From assembly GCA_947247005.1 (NCBI GenBank), contig OX365946.1, positions 7,448,453-7,512,452 of the forward strand: DNA of 64,000 nt, written 5' to 3'. Shown piece by piece: positions 48,581-60,062 of the stretch. How positions within the stretch are numbered: the stretch's first letter is position 1; every line of letters starts with the position of its first letter. Both the position numbers and the translations under genes were made by a program. Under the pieces are notes generated by a model, which was given only the letters and a program-made list of their open reading frames with translations, had not been told where the DNA came from and ran no database searches. This stretch comes from Spisula solida (taxonomy: Eukaryota > Mollusca > Bivalvia > Venerida > Mactridae).

Positions 48581-49508
48581 AGTGCTGTACAATCACAATG
48601 AAGTCACAGTAAAGTGCTGTACAATCACAATGAAGTCACAGTAAAGTGCTGTACAATCACAATGAAGTCACAGTAAAGTGCTGTACAATCACAATGAAGC
48701 CACAGTAAAGTGCTGTACAATCACAATGAAGTCACAGTAAAGTGCTGTACAATCACAATGAAGTCACAGTAAAGTGCTGTACAATCACAATGAAGTCACA
48801 GTAAAGTGCTGTACAATCACAATGAAGTCACAGTAAAGTGCTGTACAATCACAATGAAGCCACAGTAAAGTGCTGTACAATTACAATGAAGCCACAGTAA
48901 AGTGCTGTACAATCACAATGAAGCCACAGTAAAGTGCTGTACAATCACAATGAAGTCACAGTTAAGTGCTGTACAATCACAATGAAGCCACAGTAAAGTG
49001 CTGTACAAACACAATGAAGTCACAGTAAAGTGCTGTACAATCACAATGAAGTCACAGTAAAGTGCTGTACAATCACAATGAAGCCACAGTAAAGTGCTGT
49101 ACAATCACAATGAAGCCACAGTAAAGTGCTGTACAATCACAATGAAGCCACAGTAACGTGCTGTACAATCACAATGAAGCCACAGTAAAGTGCTGTACAA
49201 TCACAATGAAGCCACAGTAAAGTGCTGTACAATTACAATGAAGCCACAGTGAAGTGCTGTACAATCACAATGAAGCCACAGTGAAGTGCTGTACAATCAC
49301 AATGAAGCCACAGTAAAGTGCTGTACAATCACAATGAAGACACAGTAAAGTGCTGTACAATCACAATGAAGCCACAGTAAAGTGCTGTACAATCACAATG
49401 AAGCCAGAGTAAAGTGCTGTACAATCACAATGAAGCCAGAGTAAAGTGCTGTACAATCACAATGAAGCCAGAGTAAAGTGCTGTACAATCACAATGAAGC
49501 CACAGTAA
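48581..49508 (+). repeat. 32-bp minisatellite, 29 copies
   Basis: The unit is AGTGCTGTACAATCACAATG followed by AAGTCACAGTAA; 928 bp equals 29 exact periods. Variants AAGTCACAG, AAGCCACAG and AAGCCAGAG are grouped: the first mainly in the first half, the last in the final units, which shows directional spread of variants. No spacers, so it is not a CRISPR array. Confidence 0.95.
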
Positions 49509-49640
49509 ACTCGATTTGAAATAGATATACGCATGTAAGCATTATAACAAATATTTAATACAGTTTAGGGATAAAAACATGAATTTCCAGAATTGAATGT
49601 TAAATATCAATATAAAACAACATGTTGATGTTTACATGCA

Positions 49641-49994
49641 TTAGTCTGCAGTCCATATTGTTCCCATCTTGGTGTCCACGACTTGTCCATCTCCCCTCAC
49701 TATAACACTCCGATTGATTCGTTTAGATAAATTGTTACACAAAACATCACCATCTTTATCGATGATCGTTACATAAACACGATTTGCACCAGTACAATCC
49801 GGTTCAAACCGCACGTAACTGTTGGGTAATATCCGTGTAAAACCAACTGATATTTTGTTAACGTCGACCTTGGTTTTCACAGATCCGGATCCGATGCCAA
49901 CATCAGCTTCTACCAAGCTACACCTCTCAGTGTCCACTCTGGCTAATATTTCTGTGTGATACTGGTTGGCTACATGTGTTAACTGTGAACCCAT
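49641..49994 (-). CDS. Hypothetical protein, 117 codons
   Basis: Minus-strand ORF; the ATG at 49994 sits in a strong Kozak-like context (AACATGG). The protein is acidic-to-neutral, with no transmembrane segment. It is Val/Lys/Asp-rich with likely beta strands (VKTKVDVNKISVGFT, NRVYVTIIDKDGDVLC) and ends MGTIWTAD. Average composition and lack of repeats argue that it is a real coding exon rather than noise, perhaps one exon of a longer gene. I do not recognise a family. It sits just beyond the 32-bp minisatellite. Confidence 0.45.
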   Translation of the reverse strand: MGSQLTHVANQYHTEILARVDTERCSLVEADVGIGSGSVKTKVDVNKISVGFTRILPNSYVRFEPDCTGANRVYVTIIDKDGDVLCNNLSKRINRSVIVRGDGQVVDTKMGTIWTAD

Positions 49995-50604
49995 GTTCGT
50001 ACCTTCAATGTATAGAAAACAAAGATGTCCAGATCATGATAACAAGATACAATGAGTGTAACAGACGACTTGTGATTCAATGATAGGGAGGGGTAGGTAA
50101 ACAGTCGGCAGAACGGACGCATGTCAGAAAATAGACTTTAACTTTTCTTTTTTATACAATTGCAATAGGCATTTTCTTATAGTCTGGTTCCCGTCCTCAA
50201 TATTACAGTAGTAGTACTGGAACGGGAAACATGCTATTACATGCTCCACGAAACAGCCCAGTCGAAGAGGCCTATCGACTCCTCAATAATGGACATCAGC
50301 TTCTTACAAGGAAAGGGACACAACTCGTACATACATAGGGAAAACATTTTCACAGTGTTTTCCCTTGACAAAACGTACATGCCGACTGAAATCGTTTTAT
50401 TCACATAAACCAAATTATGCCTGACAGATTACGTGATAGAACTGTTGACAGCAAAATGTTTTTAGACCGAAAGACTGGGTCAATTTTACATGACAGAATG
50501 TTATAACAAGTTAGATTATTAATTTTTCTATACAATGACATTTGACAATGATACTCATGAATAGATTACAAAAGTAATGCAATGAATAAAATGCAGCTTT
50601 TTCG

Positions 50605-50756
50605 CAGCGTATAAACGTTGAGTCAACTTCCGGTTATCGCAAGTCATACACTAACCCAATGACGGTAAGCTATATGTGCTTTAGCTCGCAATAAGTCATA
50701 CAGGTTCAAATGTATAATATCCCAATAAGTCATACATATGTTTGGTTTATACGCTG
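50605..50756. mobile_element. 152-bp element ending CAGCGTATAAAC
   Basis: CAGCGTATAAAC and its complement GTTTATACGCTG are the ends. The interior has repeated AATAAGTCATACA. A related piece with CAGCGTATAAACCAAAT and TGTATGACTTATTG lies at 61648-61875. Non-coding. Confidence 0.5.
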
Positions 50757-50818
50757 TGATATTGTTTACCACAACAAAATAACTACGTATCCAACATGTA
50801 ACGTACAGTATGTTCGCC

Positions 50819-51120
50819 TATGGAACGCCGTAGCTGTCTTTTGTTGACGCTTGTCATGTTAAATTGTTATAATATCATTTGAACATGTCTCTACGACATG
50901 TTAAATTATTACAACAACGTCTTAATTGTCGGTAGGGCATTTGAACTTCTCAGTTCAGTTGTTTTAACAATATAACAGGGCAAGTTGACATATTCAGATG
51001 ATAGTTTGACTAGTCAACAATGTGGTTTGACATATTAACACATTGTACTAAGAAGTTCACATGTCCTACCGCCAAGTCAACATGACAAGCGTCAACAGAA
51101 GACAGCTATGGCGTTCCATA
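50819..51120. mobile_element. 302-bp MITE with ~42-bp TIRs
   Basis: TATGGAACGCCGTAGCTGTC and the complement of the right end differ at two positions over ~42 bp. TTCGCC lies just outside the left end and, two bases away, outside the right end. The interior again holds inverted ACATGTTAAATT motifs. No ORF. Confidence 0.65.
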
Positions 51121-52623
51121 GATTCGCCAGTCAAAATGTCCGACGTCCTTGTACACTACATAAAAAATGAAGTATATGGCTTAGAGCTAACTTTATTACA
51201 TTAGCACAATGCAAGAAGAGTTATCATAAATATGGAATGGAGAAACTATTGAAAATTGTAGATAAACTCTTACCTCTCGTATTAACAACCATATGATATC
51301 GCAGTATTCATTTTATATAAATGTCTAAAAATAGCAACACGTCCGTGTGTAGTTTGAAGTATCCACTGACAATATAGCGTAGCTGTGTCTGATTTTAGGC
51401 GCGATGTACTCTTTCACCTGAACACTTCTAAACATTCGCATCATTTATATACTTTTTATTTTGCAACCTTGTATCATTCGCATCATTTACAAAAGTATTG
51501 TATATACTTTTTATTTTGCAACCTTGTATCATTCGCATCAGTTACAAAATTAATATATATACTTTTTATTTTGCATCCTTATATTTTTCTTTTGTATGAA
51601 AGTTTTTACATTTGTCTAAACAAGAAACCACGTTTGAAATTATATGGTTTTACATGGTTCAGTGCAAAAATGCACTTCGTGCTAAAATCTCATTTTTGCA
51701 CCTGTATGCTCGACTATGTTTTTCCTAAAAAAACAGTGTAAAGTTCTGTAACACAAACGTCCAGCGACTGTATACCTCCTTGCCGTCGAGCGACGTCACG
51801 ATGCTAAGCGCCTGACTGACTGGATTTAGCCGATCGTAGCTGATTCCTCTGTTTTCAACACCCAATCACATCATGACTGATGCACAACTTCTGTTTTCAA
51901 TGACAAATACATAGTTTGGGTATCTATGCTGTATCCAGTGATAGTATCTAGTATACTCAGCGTCAATGAAAAGTTACCACCCTATTGACTCTTATATTTT
52001 AAAGTTCACGTTACACTGTGTTGAAAGCCGAGCATGCTTTGACCTGACTGTGCAGTAACAAGCGGGATTTTATGGTGTTCTTGAATCAGCTTGTAGCTAA
52101 CAAAGAGCTATTTGGTGAACTTTGATCAGTTTGGTCAGTATTCCAGTCCAACTTAAGCAGACATGGACATATTCTTGGTTGTCAGGGATCCACATTAATA
52201 TAAGGACTTGCAACATACAAAAGGTATTTCACAAATATGCGTAACGAAATACTAACGACGATTTTTCTTCATTGAATCGATGGTTTGTTGAAGATTTTTT
52301 CTAGACGCTATACCCAAATATTACGTCATAGACCACGTGATTGTGCACAGTGTTGTTGTTTTCTTTTGAAGTCCAATTACGTAATTGAGAACAGTTTATG
52401 TACTGGCGACAAGCCGCCCAGTGTTGACACTACACTAATCGAAACGGTTATAAGTTCATCAACACAGTAAATAGCGATGTATGCAAATTGTGATTTAGCT
52501 TGAAATCTCACACAATATAGGACTATGATATTATGCTAATTAATTATTGTTATGTTTTAACATCTTAAGAAGTGTACATATTTTAGGTTTTTATGTCTCC
52601 ATGTCGTAGATCTATTACCTTTC

Positions 52624-52854
52624 ACAATTCGCTGGCTTAGAATTAGAAGGTCGTAAGTAGCACTGATAAGACTGATAGTATACATATTTGACATCTTCAT
52701 CACAATATGCTTGTTATGAGCCTATTTACAATGAAAATGAAGTTCAAAAGTCTTGTTTTCCATACGTAAAGAGTAGTTTTCAGACACTTTTTTCTTGTTT
52801 TCACAAAAGATCGATTTTGTACTTACGACCTTTTAATTCTAAGCCAGTGAATTG
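52624..52854. mobile_element. 231-bp MITE with ~37-bp TIRs
   Basis: CAATTCGCTGGCTTAGAATT at the left faces CAATTCACTGGCTTAGAATT (reverse complement of the right), continuing to AAGGTCGTAAGTA, with two differences. No coding potential. Confidence 0.68.
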
Positions 52855-53768
52855 GCGTAGGAATTTCTTCGTCGTATAATGCTTGCGATGCTACGTCTAA
52901 ATGTACTGTCGCAAGTCTTTAATGGTTTTTTTTGTGGAGCGGTCACAATTGGTGCCGTCGTGCGATATGACTCGAAGGCATTTATTGACAATCGTAAAAT
53001 ATTCGTACGACGGTCGAACGACAAATGTACGATGCTCGCACAACAATACAACGCTCCTCGTACGTCTGTCGTACGTTTGACGTTTGTCCGTCGAAAGATC
53101 GATGCACGATTGGTGTAAGTCAGCCCATATTATATTGTTTCTAAATTATAGTGGCGCAGTCATATAGGTGTTCTACCCAAACCGTTGTATGAAAAAATGT
53201 ATATTGTAGCGTGCCATGAATGCATGATAGTGTTCTGTGATTGTAAATGTAGCTGATTAAGTATATTCTTTTATAGAATGAAAACCTTTGGTGTTTGCAT
53301 TTAAATACACGGTGGTCATTGAATCATGCTAGACATGTGCTTGGAATTTATACATTAATGATTGTTCTCTCAGAATATCATAATTTCTGGGAACTGCGCT
53401 GTATGACATGGAGGTTGAGATAGACGTAGGGCACCGTGCAATGGAAAATGTAGAAACTGTTGAACATTTCCTACGACGTGGGTACAAGGCGGACGTGCAT
53501 TGCAGAGGTTTATATGTGTATCCGGTTCTGTTCGGCTATCGTGAAAGTTCAAATTCATCTCTGCAGTTACTTTTTATTTATATTGAAAAGACTAATGTAT
53601 AAATGTTTCATAGTATGAATGGAATTTTGTTAGATTATTCTGTATTGAACATTAATCATATTGCTTTAGTCTTCATTTTTGTACAAAATATTTATTTTTA
53701 AAACGAGGTTTAACTATTTGTGGCAATGACGCAGTCTGGATGGCTGTTACCGAACACCATACATCAAG

Positions 53769-54343
53769 TTATCTGGTTGTTGAAGTTCGACTACTTGATC
53801 TGAATATCCCGATGAAGTCTTTCCGGAACCCGGAGCCAATCATACAGTACAATAAGAAGTTGACACCGTTGTTTAGGAACATCAGCACGTGACCGATTAG
53901 TCTAAATATTTGAACATGTTCGGGTTTTATCATCTCATCAGCAGACGGCGAGGTGAGAAGCACGTTGATGACAACCAGAGGCAGGTTACAGACGATGTAC
54001 ACCAGCGATAACATTACGATACGTCTTGTTACGGTCTTTAGCAACTTCTGGCTCTTTCCCATTGGTCGATTCTGACCACGTGCATGTAGTGAAGTATTTC
54101 TACGATTTGCTAAACAGACGACTTTCGTTAATATCAAAATGTTGCAGAATATCATAACACTGAATGGGATAAAGAAAAAGAACATCAGATCAACGTAAAA
54201 CCACGCATGGAAGTTTTTTCCATAGAAGGATTCTGACCCTGGAATACATTCCGTCCAGATGCTGGTATTTGTGTAGTAGGTGGCGGTATTAACACCTACC
54301 AGAACAGGGAGGTAGAGCAAGACTAGAAGGAACGCCATACAAG
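53769..54343 (-). CDS. GPCR exon 3: TM4 to C-terminus
   Basis: Acceptor TTTTTCAG|CTTGTATG, phase 1, TAA/TGA end at 53769. It carries the extracellular loop with likely disulfide Cys (WTECIPG), TM5 (LMFFFFIPFSVMIFCNILIL), the basic third loop, TM6 and TM7, and a short Ser/Thr-rich tail (SSSRTSTTR). Confidence 0.85.
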
Positions 54344-57300
54344 CTGAAAAACAAAACATCATCTATTGTTATAATTATTTACCTTGACAATGGTTGGTTT
54401 GGTAATAGGCATACGTACAAAATGTAATTTACATTCAGTTTTAATCAACATCAATATGAATTGGACTGTACAAACGAGACAACTTTGATTGCTGTAATAT
54501 CTCAACTACAGACCACCACAACAATGAAATCACTTCAAAATGAAGACATCAATTGTGAGTTCCATTTTCACATTTATTCAATAATGGTTCCAGTTCCAAG
54601 AGCCTGAATGATGGTCTTTTATTGTGACTTGTAACGACCGTAAATGCCTCCCCGAACATTTAGTCAGTGTTGTTATTCATAATCAATATGTTACTGGAGT
54701 GGCGTGATAACTGTGCAGTCTGGGTGTACATTTGTACTTGCCATTTTAGGGGTTGTTGTGGTGGCCGAGTGAAATTCGTATTGCTGGCGATGGGCACTGA
54801 ATAATATCGGTTCGAATTCCATTATCATTGTATGCAAACTGTTCAAATACTTCAAATATAAAAAATAACGTTTAATAAGAACATAGTCCCGTACATACCG
54901 GATACAACTAGTGCTGTCACCGGACGACATACGACGTTAATACGATGTGGGATCCATACACTCATTGCTCGTTCTACAGTAACCGCCATCAGTATCCAGG
55001 ATGAGAAACATGGCATCAGAAAGGCGAGGAAATAGAAGATCTTACAGGGAAAAGCACCCAATGCTTTGATGTCAATATGGACGACATAACTGACCCAGAA
55101 CTCTAGCGCTGCTGTAAGTAATACTATAATATCTGCTACAGCGAGTATAGACAGGTATCTGGCTGTGGATGTCTTCCGTCGACGTCCTGAAACAAAGCAA
55201 TGATAGAATGGATGTCAATACAAATGTGTGTTTGTACCGATTGTTTAAAATCGTATCATCGGATCTAGATGTTTACCTCATCTCTGTCAAAAAAGAAGTG
55301 GGTGTCTTGTGAGTTTATATGTGAGTCACACGAAGAATGAGATGTCTGTGGAGCCAGACCATTGTTTCCGTAGACATCAAAGTCTCATTGCGACTCTCAT
55401 AGAGACTCGGCAGTCCAATTCTCGTGTGACAGAGATGAGGCCCTGGGGTATAGGTTACCAAGCACGCATATTACAAGCAAGTGTATACTACATGCATTGG
55501 ATATTGTATTTTGAGGTTCTCATTGAGCACTGACAAGTCACTTGACATAAACTGGTTGGGAGTTCCGGGTTCGGTGACATTGACTTTCGTCATTTTCATC
55601 ACGAATCTAAGATGCAAGTTACTTGCAAAAAGGTTAACGTACTGGTTAATGCATGTAGTTCCAGTTAGTCAGTTTTGCCCGTTTACTGCAAACTTGAAGG
55701 TACAGACAAGAAAAGTTGCATTCAAAAGCAATATAAAATATCAGACAGGGACAGCAGCAATCGCCAGACAGAGCAAGACACGAGATGCATGCTGTACACA
55801 TTGACACGAGATGCATGCTGTACACATTGACACGAGAGGCATGCTGTACACATTGACACGAGATGCATGCTGTACACATTGACACGAGATGCATGCTGTA
55901 CACATTGACACGAGATGTATGCTGTACACATTGACACGAGATGCATGCTGTATACATTGACACGAGATGCATGCTGTACACATTGACACGAGAGGCATGC
56001 TGTACACATTGACACGAGAGGCATGCTGTACACATTGACACGAGAGGCATGCTGTACACATTGACACGAGAGGCATGCTGTACACATTGACACGAGAGGC
56101 ATGCTGTACACATTGACACGAGAGGCATGCTGTACACATTGACACGAGAGGCATGCTGTACACATTGACACGAGAGGCATGCTGTACACATTGACACGAG
56201 ATGCATGCTGGACACATTGACACGAGATGCATGCTGTACACATTGACACGAGATGCATGCTGTACACATTGACACGAGATGCATGCTGTACACATTGACA
56301 CGAGATGCATGCTGTACACATTGACACGAGATGCATGCTGTACACATTGACACGAGAGGCATGCTGTACACATTGACACGAGAGGCATGCTGTACACATT
56401 GACACGAGAGGCATGCTGTACACATTGACACGAGAGGCATGCTGTACACATTGACGAATAATGTGATTTGAGAAATGCCTTTAGAAACTCATAGATAGGC
56501 AATGATAAATTGTTACTATAAATTCTATATCCGTCGTTGACATAATTCAGGATATACGTGTACATTCTAGTAATTCATAAAATTATCATTCATGTTACTA
56601 GTATGGGCTTACACACAGGTAACTGTATCAATAATAAAGAGGAAACAAAAAAAACATTTTTTTTAAAATTTATAATATCTAAGAAAGGTTTTTATAACAT
56701 GGGAAATTGACCACACAGTCACTGAGGTGCAGTTTGTTTTTAATAAACATTTCATTAATACTGGCGTTATTTTAAATAGTATTACAAAATCAAAAACTAG
56801 AGAGCTTCGTCTTTAATATGATATAAATATTTTTAAAATCTGTCCATAAATAAGAAAATTAACCCTTAGGGCAAGAACTCACTTTCTTTTTTCTTGTTTA
56901 GAATAGCATTGTCGTTTCTATTGAATGCACCTCGGTCAATGACTGGACACCTTGGTATACATTTCATTTCATGGTATTACTTTTAACTAGTTGATAAATT
57001 TCGATAGGATTTTGCATAGAGGTAGTTCTAACCACAGGTAACTGTATCATTGATAAAGCGTTAAACAATTTTTTTATAAAGGTTATGTTATCTTAGAAAG
57101 GTGCATTTGTACTAAAGTGGTGAGATTTTCATAGTATCAAGAACAAGAATTGGCTTTCGATATCTTCATAAAGTAATTACATTCATAGGCAGCATCGTTA
57201 GAACTACCTCCATGCACAATCCTATTTTCCCATGTTATAAAAACCTTTCTAAGATATTAAAACTTTTATAAAAAAATGTGTTTGTTTACTCTTTATTAAT

Positions 57301-57660
57301 GGTACAGTTACCTGTGGTTGTAACGATGTTGTCAATGAATGTAATTACTTTATAGGCTCGTTACATAAGAAGCAATAAGTTTTGTAACATAACATGTACA
57401 GTTTTGTGCGAGGTGTTTAAACCGAATAAAATAGCTGGACAAAACATCTTACCTTTGACCCAAACTAGAAGTGAAAACAGGTTTCCCAGAACTCCAAGGG
57501 CAATAATTGGCGACAAAGTTGACGCTATAAGTAACGTCTGCCACGAAGGAACTTTCCTATACGCTCCTTGGAAAGGAACTGTTGAATTTATATTTTCCGT
57601 ATCATCTGTTAAATTAAACATTTTTATTTCAAATAGATATAAAACACTGTAAAGTTCCAC
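53769..57660 (-). CDS. Class A peptide-type GPCR, three exons
   Basis: Minus-strand CDS joins 57660-57453, 55186-54899 and 54343-53769: 1071 nt, 356 residues, both junctions phase 1 with GT/AG. It is a plasma-membrane receptor coupling a ligand, probably a neuropeptide, to G proteins. N-glycosylation sites NLT and NST precede TM1, which has Asn60 in GVLGN. TM2 has LAVAD (Asp88). Cys117 starts TM3, and the E/DRY site is Val-Glu-Arg (141-142). TM5 has Pro in FFFIPFS; TM6 ends YIVCNLP; TM7 ends VNFLLY in place of NPxxY, followed by helix 8 FRKDF. The NFxxY ending resembles FMRFamide-receptor-like peptide receptors. The start could also be the inner ATG at 57621. Confidence 0.82.
54899..55186 (-). 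CDS. GPCR exon 2: first intracellular loop to TM4 start
   Basis: 288 nt, acceptor TTTCAG|GACGTC, donor TCCG|GTATGT. It carries the basic loop RRRKTSTARY, TM2 LSILAVADIIVLL, TM3 with PCKIF and VERAMSVWIP, and the start of TM4. It joins in phase to both neighbours. Confidence 0.85.
55777..56452 (-). repeat. 26-bp minisatellite, 26 copies, in GPCR intron 1
   Basis: The unit is GACACGAGATGCATGCTGTA followed by CACATT; 676 bp equals 26 periods. Two variants, GATGCATGC and GAGGCATGC, occur in runs (8 G-type in a row, flanked by runs of T-type). Three minus-strand frames stay open for over 200 codons because the unit lacks stops; the repeated Cys-rich peptide is an artefact. The unit contains the palindromes GCATGC and TGTACA. 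Confidence 0.95.
56615..57315. mobile_element. 700-bp nested inverted repeat in GPCR intron 1
   Basis: Outer arms of ~90 bp: ACAGGTAACTGTATCAATAA... to ...AAAGGTTTTTATAACATGGG and the complementary arm at 57226-57315. Inner arms: ATAGGATTTTGCATAGAGGT (57004) and its complement near 57207-57226. A third copy of the outer arm lies at 57037-57105 in direct orientation. No ORF. Confidence 0.6.
57453..57660 (-). CDS. GPCR exon 1: N-terminus and TM1
   Basis: ATG at 57660 (or 57621), donor AAAG|GTAAGA, phase 1. The extracellular part carries NLTDDTENINST, TM1 is LLIASTLSPIIALGVLGNLF. The 57621 ATG gives a shorter extracellular tail and is equally plausible. Confidence 0.78.
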
Positions 57661-58227
57661 TTTTAATAACGTTTAATAGTCTAATAAATATATCAAAACA
57701 AATGTTTGTACCTCATAGACCGAATATATATAAGGAATACTAGTATATATATAAAACACTTCAAACAGTAAGAAGCATCTCAACCGCGCTCCACTTGTAC
57801 GACAATCCTGTCCTTAATGTTACCAAAAAAGGTCATCGTGTGAATCTTACGTATAGCAAATACGGTTGGCCGAAAGCGACCTCTTCAAATATTTTCATTT
57901 TGTTTAAAACATCATTTGTTAAAACTTAGTTTTATTTTCTGAAACGTAACAGTATTTAGTAAAATCAAAATTGGTTTGTATGCAGTCATGTAATTACAGT
58001 AAACCTTCGTTATAACGAGCATCAATATCACAGGCACCCGGCCTATGTCGACAAATTTCAAAGTCGATGTCAGACCTGGCTCTGTATTCAAACCCAGATA
58101 ATTATGTATTCACCCACCGTATACTAGTATTGCGCATGTCGATCTCAGAGCTGGATTGGCATTCAAACATCGGTCTGCATATATTTTGTAAAAACGAAGT
58201 TACAAGTCAAATTTCATAAAATGTTGG

Positions 58228-58560
58228 GGAGCGGTGGCCTAGAGGTAGGGCGCGCGCTTTGTCATCGAGAAGTCCCGGGTTCGATCCATTTCTGCGCGAC
58301 TGCTTAATTTATAATTTATTATGCAAGAATAACCCACAATGCTCCACTCGACCAAGGTGTAAAGTGGTACCTGTGAGGGTGGTGTCTGTACATTTTCGAT
58401 ATTCCTTGGCGCCGTATCTCGATATTGAAATTAGTCTCTACAGGAGACTTGACCGCAGGTTTCCTTAGGTAGCCCAATGCACAGGGGAAGTTGCATGTCA
58501 AAGGGTGACTGACCGGCTGAACTACTGAAAGCGGCTCTCGAAAACTGGTAACTTATTTTT
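58228..58560 (+). mobile_element. tRNA-derived SINE-like element
   Basis: Box A-like TGGCCTAGAGGTAGGG and box B GGGTTCGATCC with the usual ~35-bp spacing form the head, followed by a ~230-bp unrelated body. The tRNA fold is incomplete, so it is a retroposon rather than a tRNA gene. No target duplication found. Confidence 0.5.
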
Positions 58561-59326
58561 TATATAAGTATACGATTTTACTACATAAAATACGACTGTC
58601 CCTCTGCCGGCTCCATAGACGACAATAATTGCACCTCTGATTTATTAAGCAACGCATTGTAGGCCTACTTATTAAGTTTGTTAGCTTTCTTGTGAAATTA
58701 ATTACGCTTTTATGTTTTTGTTGTAATAAAAATTGACCCCACACTAATAATCAACATTTATCCTTTTTGTATTCAAATGTCACTACGGTGCGGTGAGATT
58801 CGTGACATGTAGCCATGCAGCTTAAATACAAGTACCTTGCATTTATTACGTACAATGGAGCCTTGTTTGCCAGTTCTGTCATTAGACATCGGACCTTTAA
58901 CTGTACATAACACTCTACCCACATGAATGAATACTTGATGAGTCGATGTTGGATTAATCTGAGTAACCATATGTTTGTACTTATACCGGAAGTGGTATAC
59001 TTAAGATTTTGTTTGTGTTTGTATGAGATCGCATAGTTTCTATATTTTACTACTGTTATATGGTAGTTTGATGACCATGTTGTTTATGACAACCCAACTG
59101 CCCCAAAAAACATCGAATTGGTATGGCGATAATCGTGGGAACAGAAGGTCGAATGTTCAAATCCCGATAAGGTTCATTATGATATGTCCAGTTTGAAAGG
59201 AGAGCCACCAACAATTTAAACCATGTTTTTCGAGTACCAAGCATTAAAACGTACGCACACAGAAGTAAGTGTGCACGTCAAATCACAGATAAATGTATCA
59301 TTGATGAAGATGGATGAAAATAGATA

Positions 59327-59940
59327 TGAGCCAGTCTCCAGGAAAACCTGCTATTTTGACAAAAATATTGACTTAAAGATTTTCCATCCTATTACAGAAT
59401 AATGTTAAATAAGCAAATTGCAAAAGAAGTTATGTTAATATCTTGAGTTTTAAGGAAGTTACAGCTGTTTTTGTAGAGTCTCTATTCGGAGCTTTGTGTG
59501 TGACGTCGCAAACGTCATTCAAGCGTTATTCGACGTAACTGAAATAAGTATTTCATTATTACACCATTTGATCAATTCTTGACATAAACTGTTCAAAATA
59601 GTACCAAATTCTATAATTATGTTTCACTTTTCATAATATATATCAAAATCGAAATTGTTTGCATTCAGAGAAAGGCTACTTCTGTTTTAAACAACTAAAT
59701 CCTCGTTTTTCTCAATCGGAGTACTTTTCTGACATTGGTCACCATAGCAACGAAGTATGTGTTTTCGACATAATTCATAGGAAAATTTAAAGCTAAGGTA
59801 TAGTACTATATGGGTCAATTACTTAAAATAGAATCAATAGATATGTATTTTTGCTTATTTTAGAGCTTTATCGAAATCTTGTTACATATAGTAATTACAT
59901 AATAATGTCATTATAGCAGGTTTTCCTGGAGACTGGCTCA
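59327..59940. mobile_element. 614-bp MITE, same family as 32444-32944
   Basis: Begins TGAGCCAGTCTCCAGGAAAA, ends with its complement, flanked by TA on both sides (59325-59326, 59941-59942). Interior matches the shorter copy ('TTGAGTTTTAAGGAAGTTAC') with an extra ~100 bp near 59695-59790. Non-autonomous Tc1/mariner-like. Confidence 0.85.
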
Positions 59941-60062
59941 TATACAAGTGTATTAGATACATAAATTTTACAAAATTTGTCTTCATGTTTTAAAACTCTT
60001 GTTTTATGTACAGTTAACTGTGTTTAAAATGGGGATGTGTGTTAGAACTATCATGAATAAGA

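Larger units (their letters stand above)
49995..53768. other. Gene-free stretch with three short inverted-repeat elements
   Basis: Contains elements at 50605-50756, 50819-51120 and 52624-52854 described separately. 51440-51580 has three copies of 'ACTTTTTATTTTGCA' with 'CATTCGCATCA' spaced ~60 bp. 52870-53120 is rich in CGTACGAC motifs. A 64-codon ORF at 53408-53602 has no recognisable domain and I do not call it a gene. Confidence 0.4.
55187..57452 (-). other. GPCR intron 1 with repeats
   Basis: Holds the 26-bp minisatellite (55777-56452) and a nested inverted repeat (56615-57315). Remaining sequence non-coding. Confidence 0.7.

Noticed and set aside
48581..49508. Regular 32-bp repeats resembling a CRISPR array
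   Set aside because: Units are directly contiguous with no unique spacers, no cas genes are nearby and the DNA is animal nuclear sequence; it is a minisatellite.
52839..53118. 70-79 codon ORFs on both strands
   Set aside because: They fall in a CGTACGAC-rich stretch that looks like transposon-derived repeat; both strands are open, so composition explains them.
53408..53602. 64-codon + strand ORF (MEVEIDVGHRAMENVETV...)
   Set aside because: No recognisable domain, splice partner or conservation visible within the window; too short to call.
55646..56565. Three overlapping ORFs of 233-274 codons on the minus strand encoding Cys-rich repeats
   Set aside because: They are readings of a stop-free 26-bp tandem repeat in different frames and lie in a GPCR intron.
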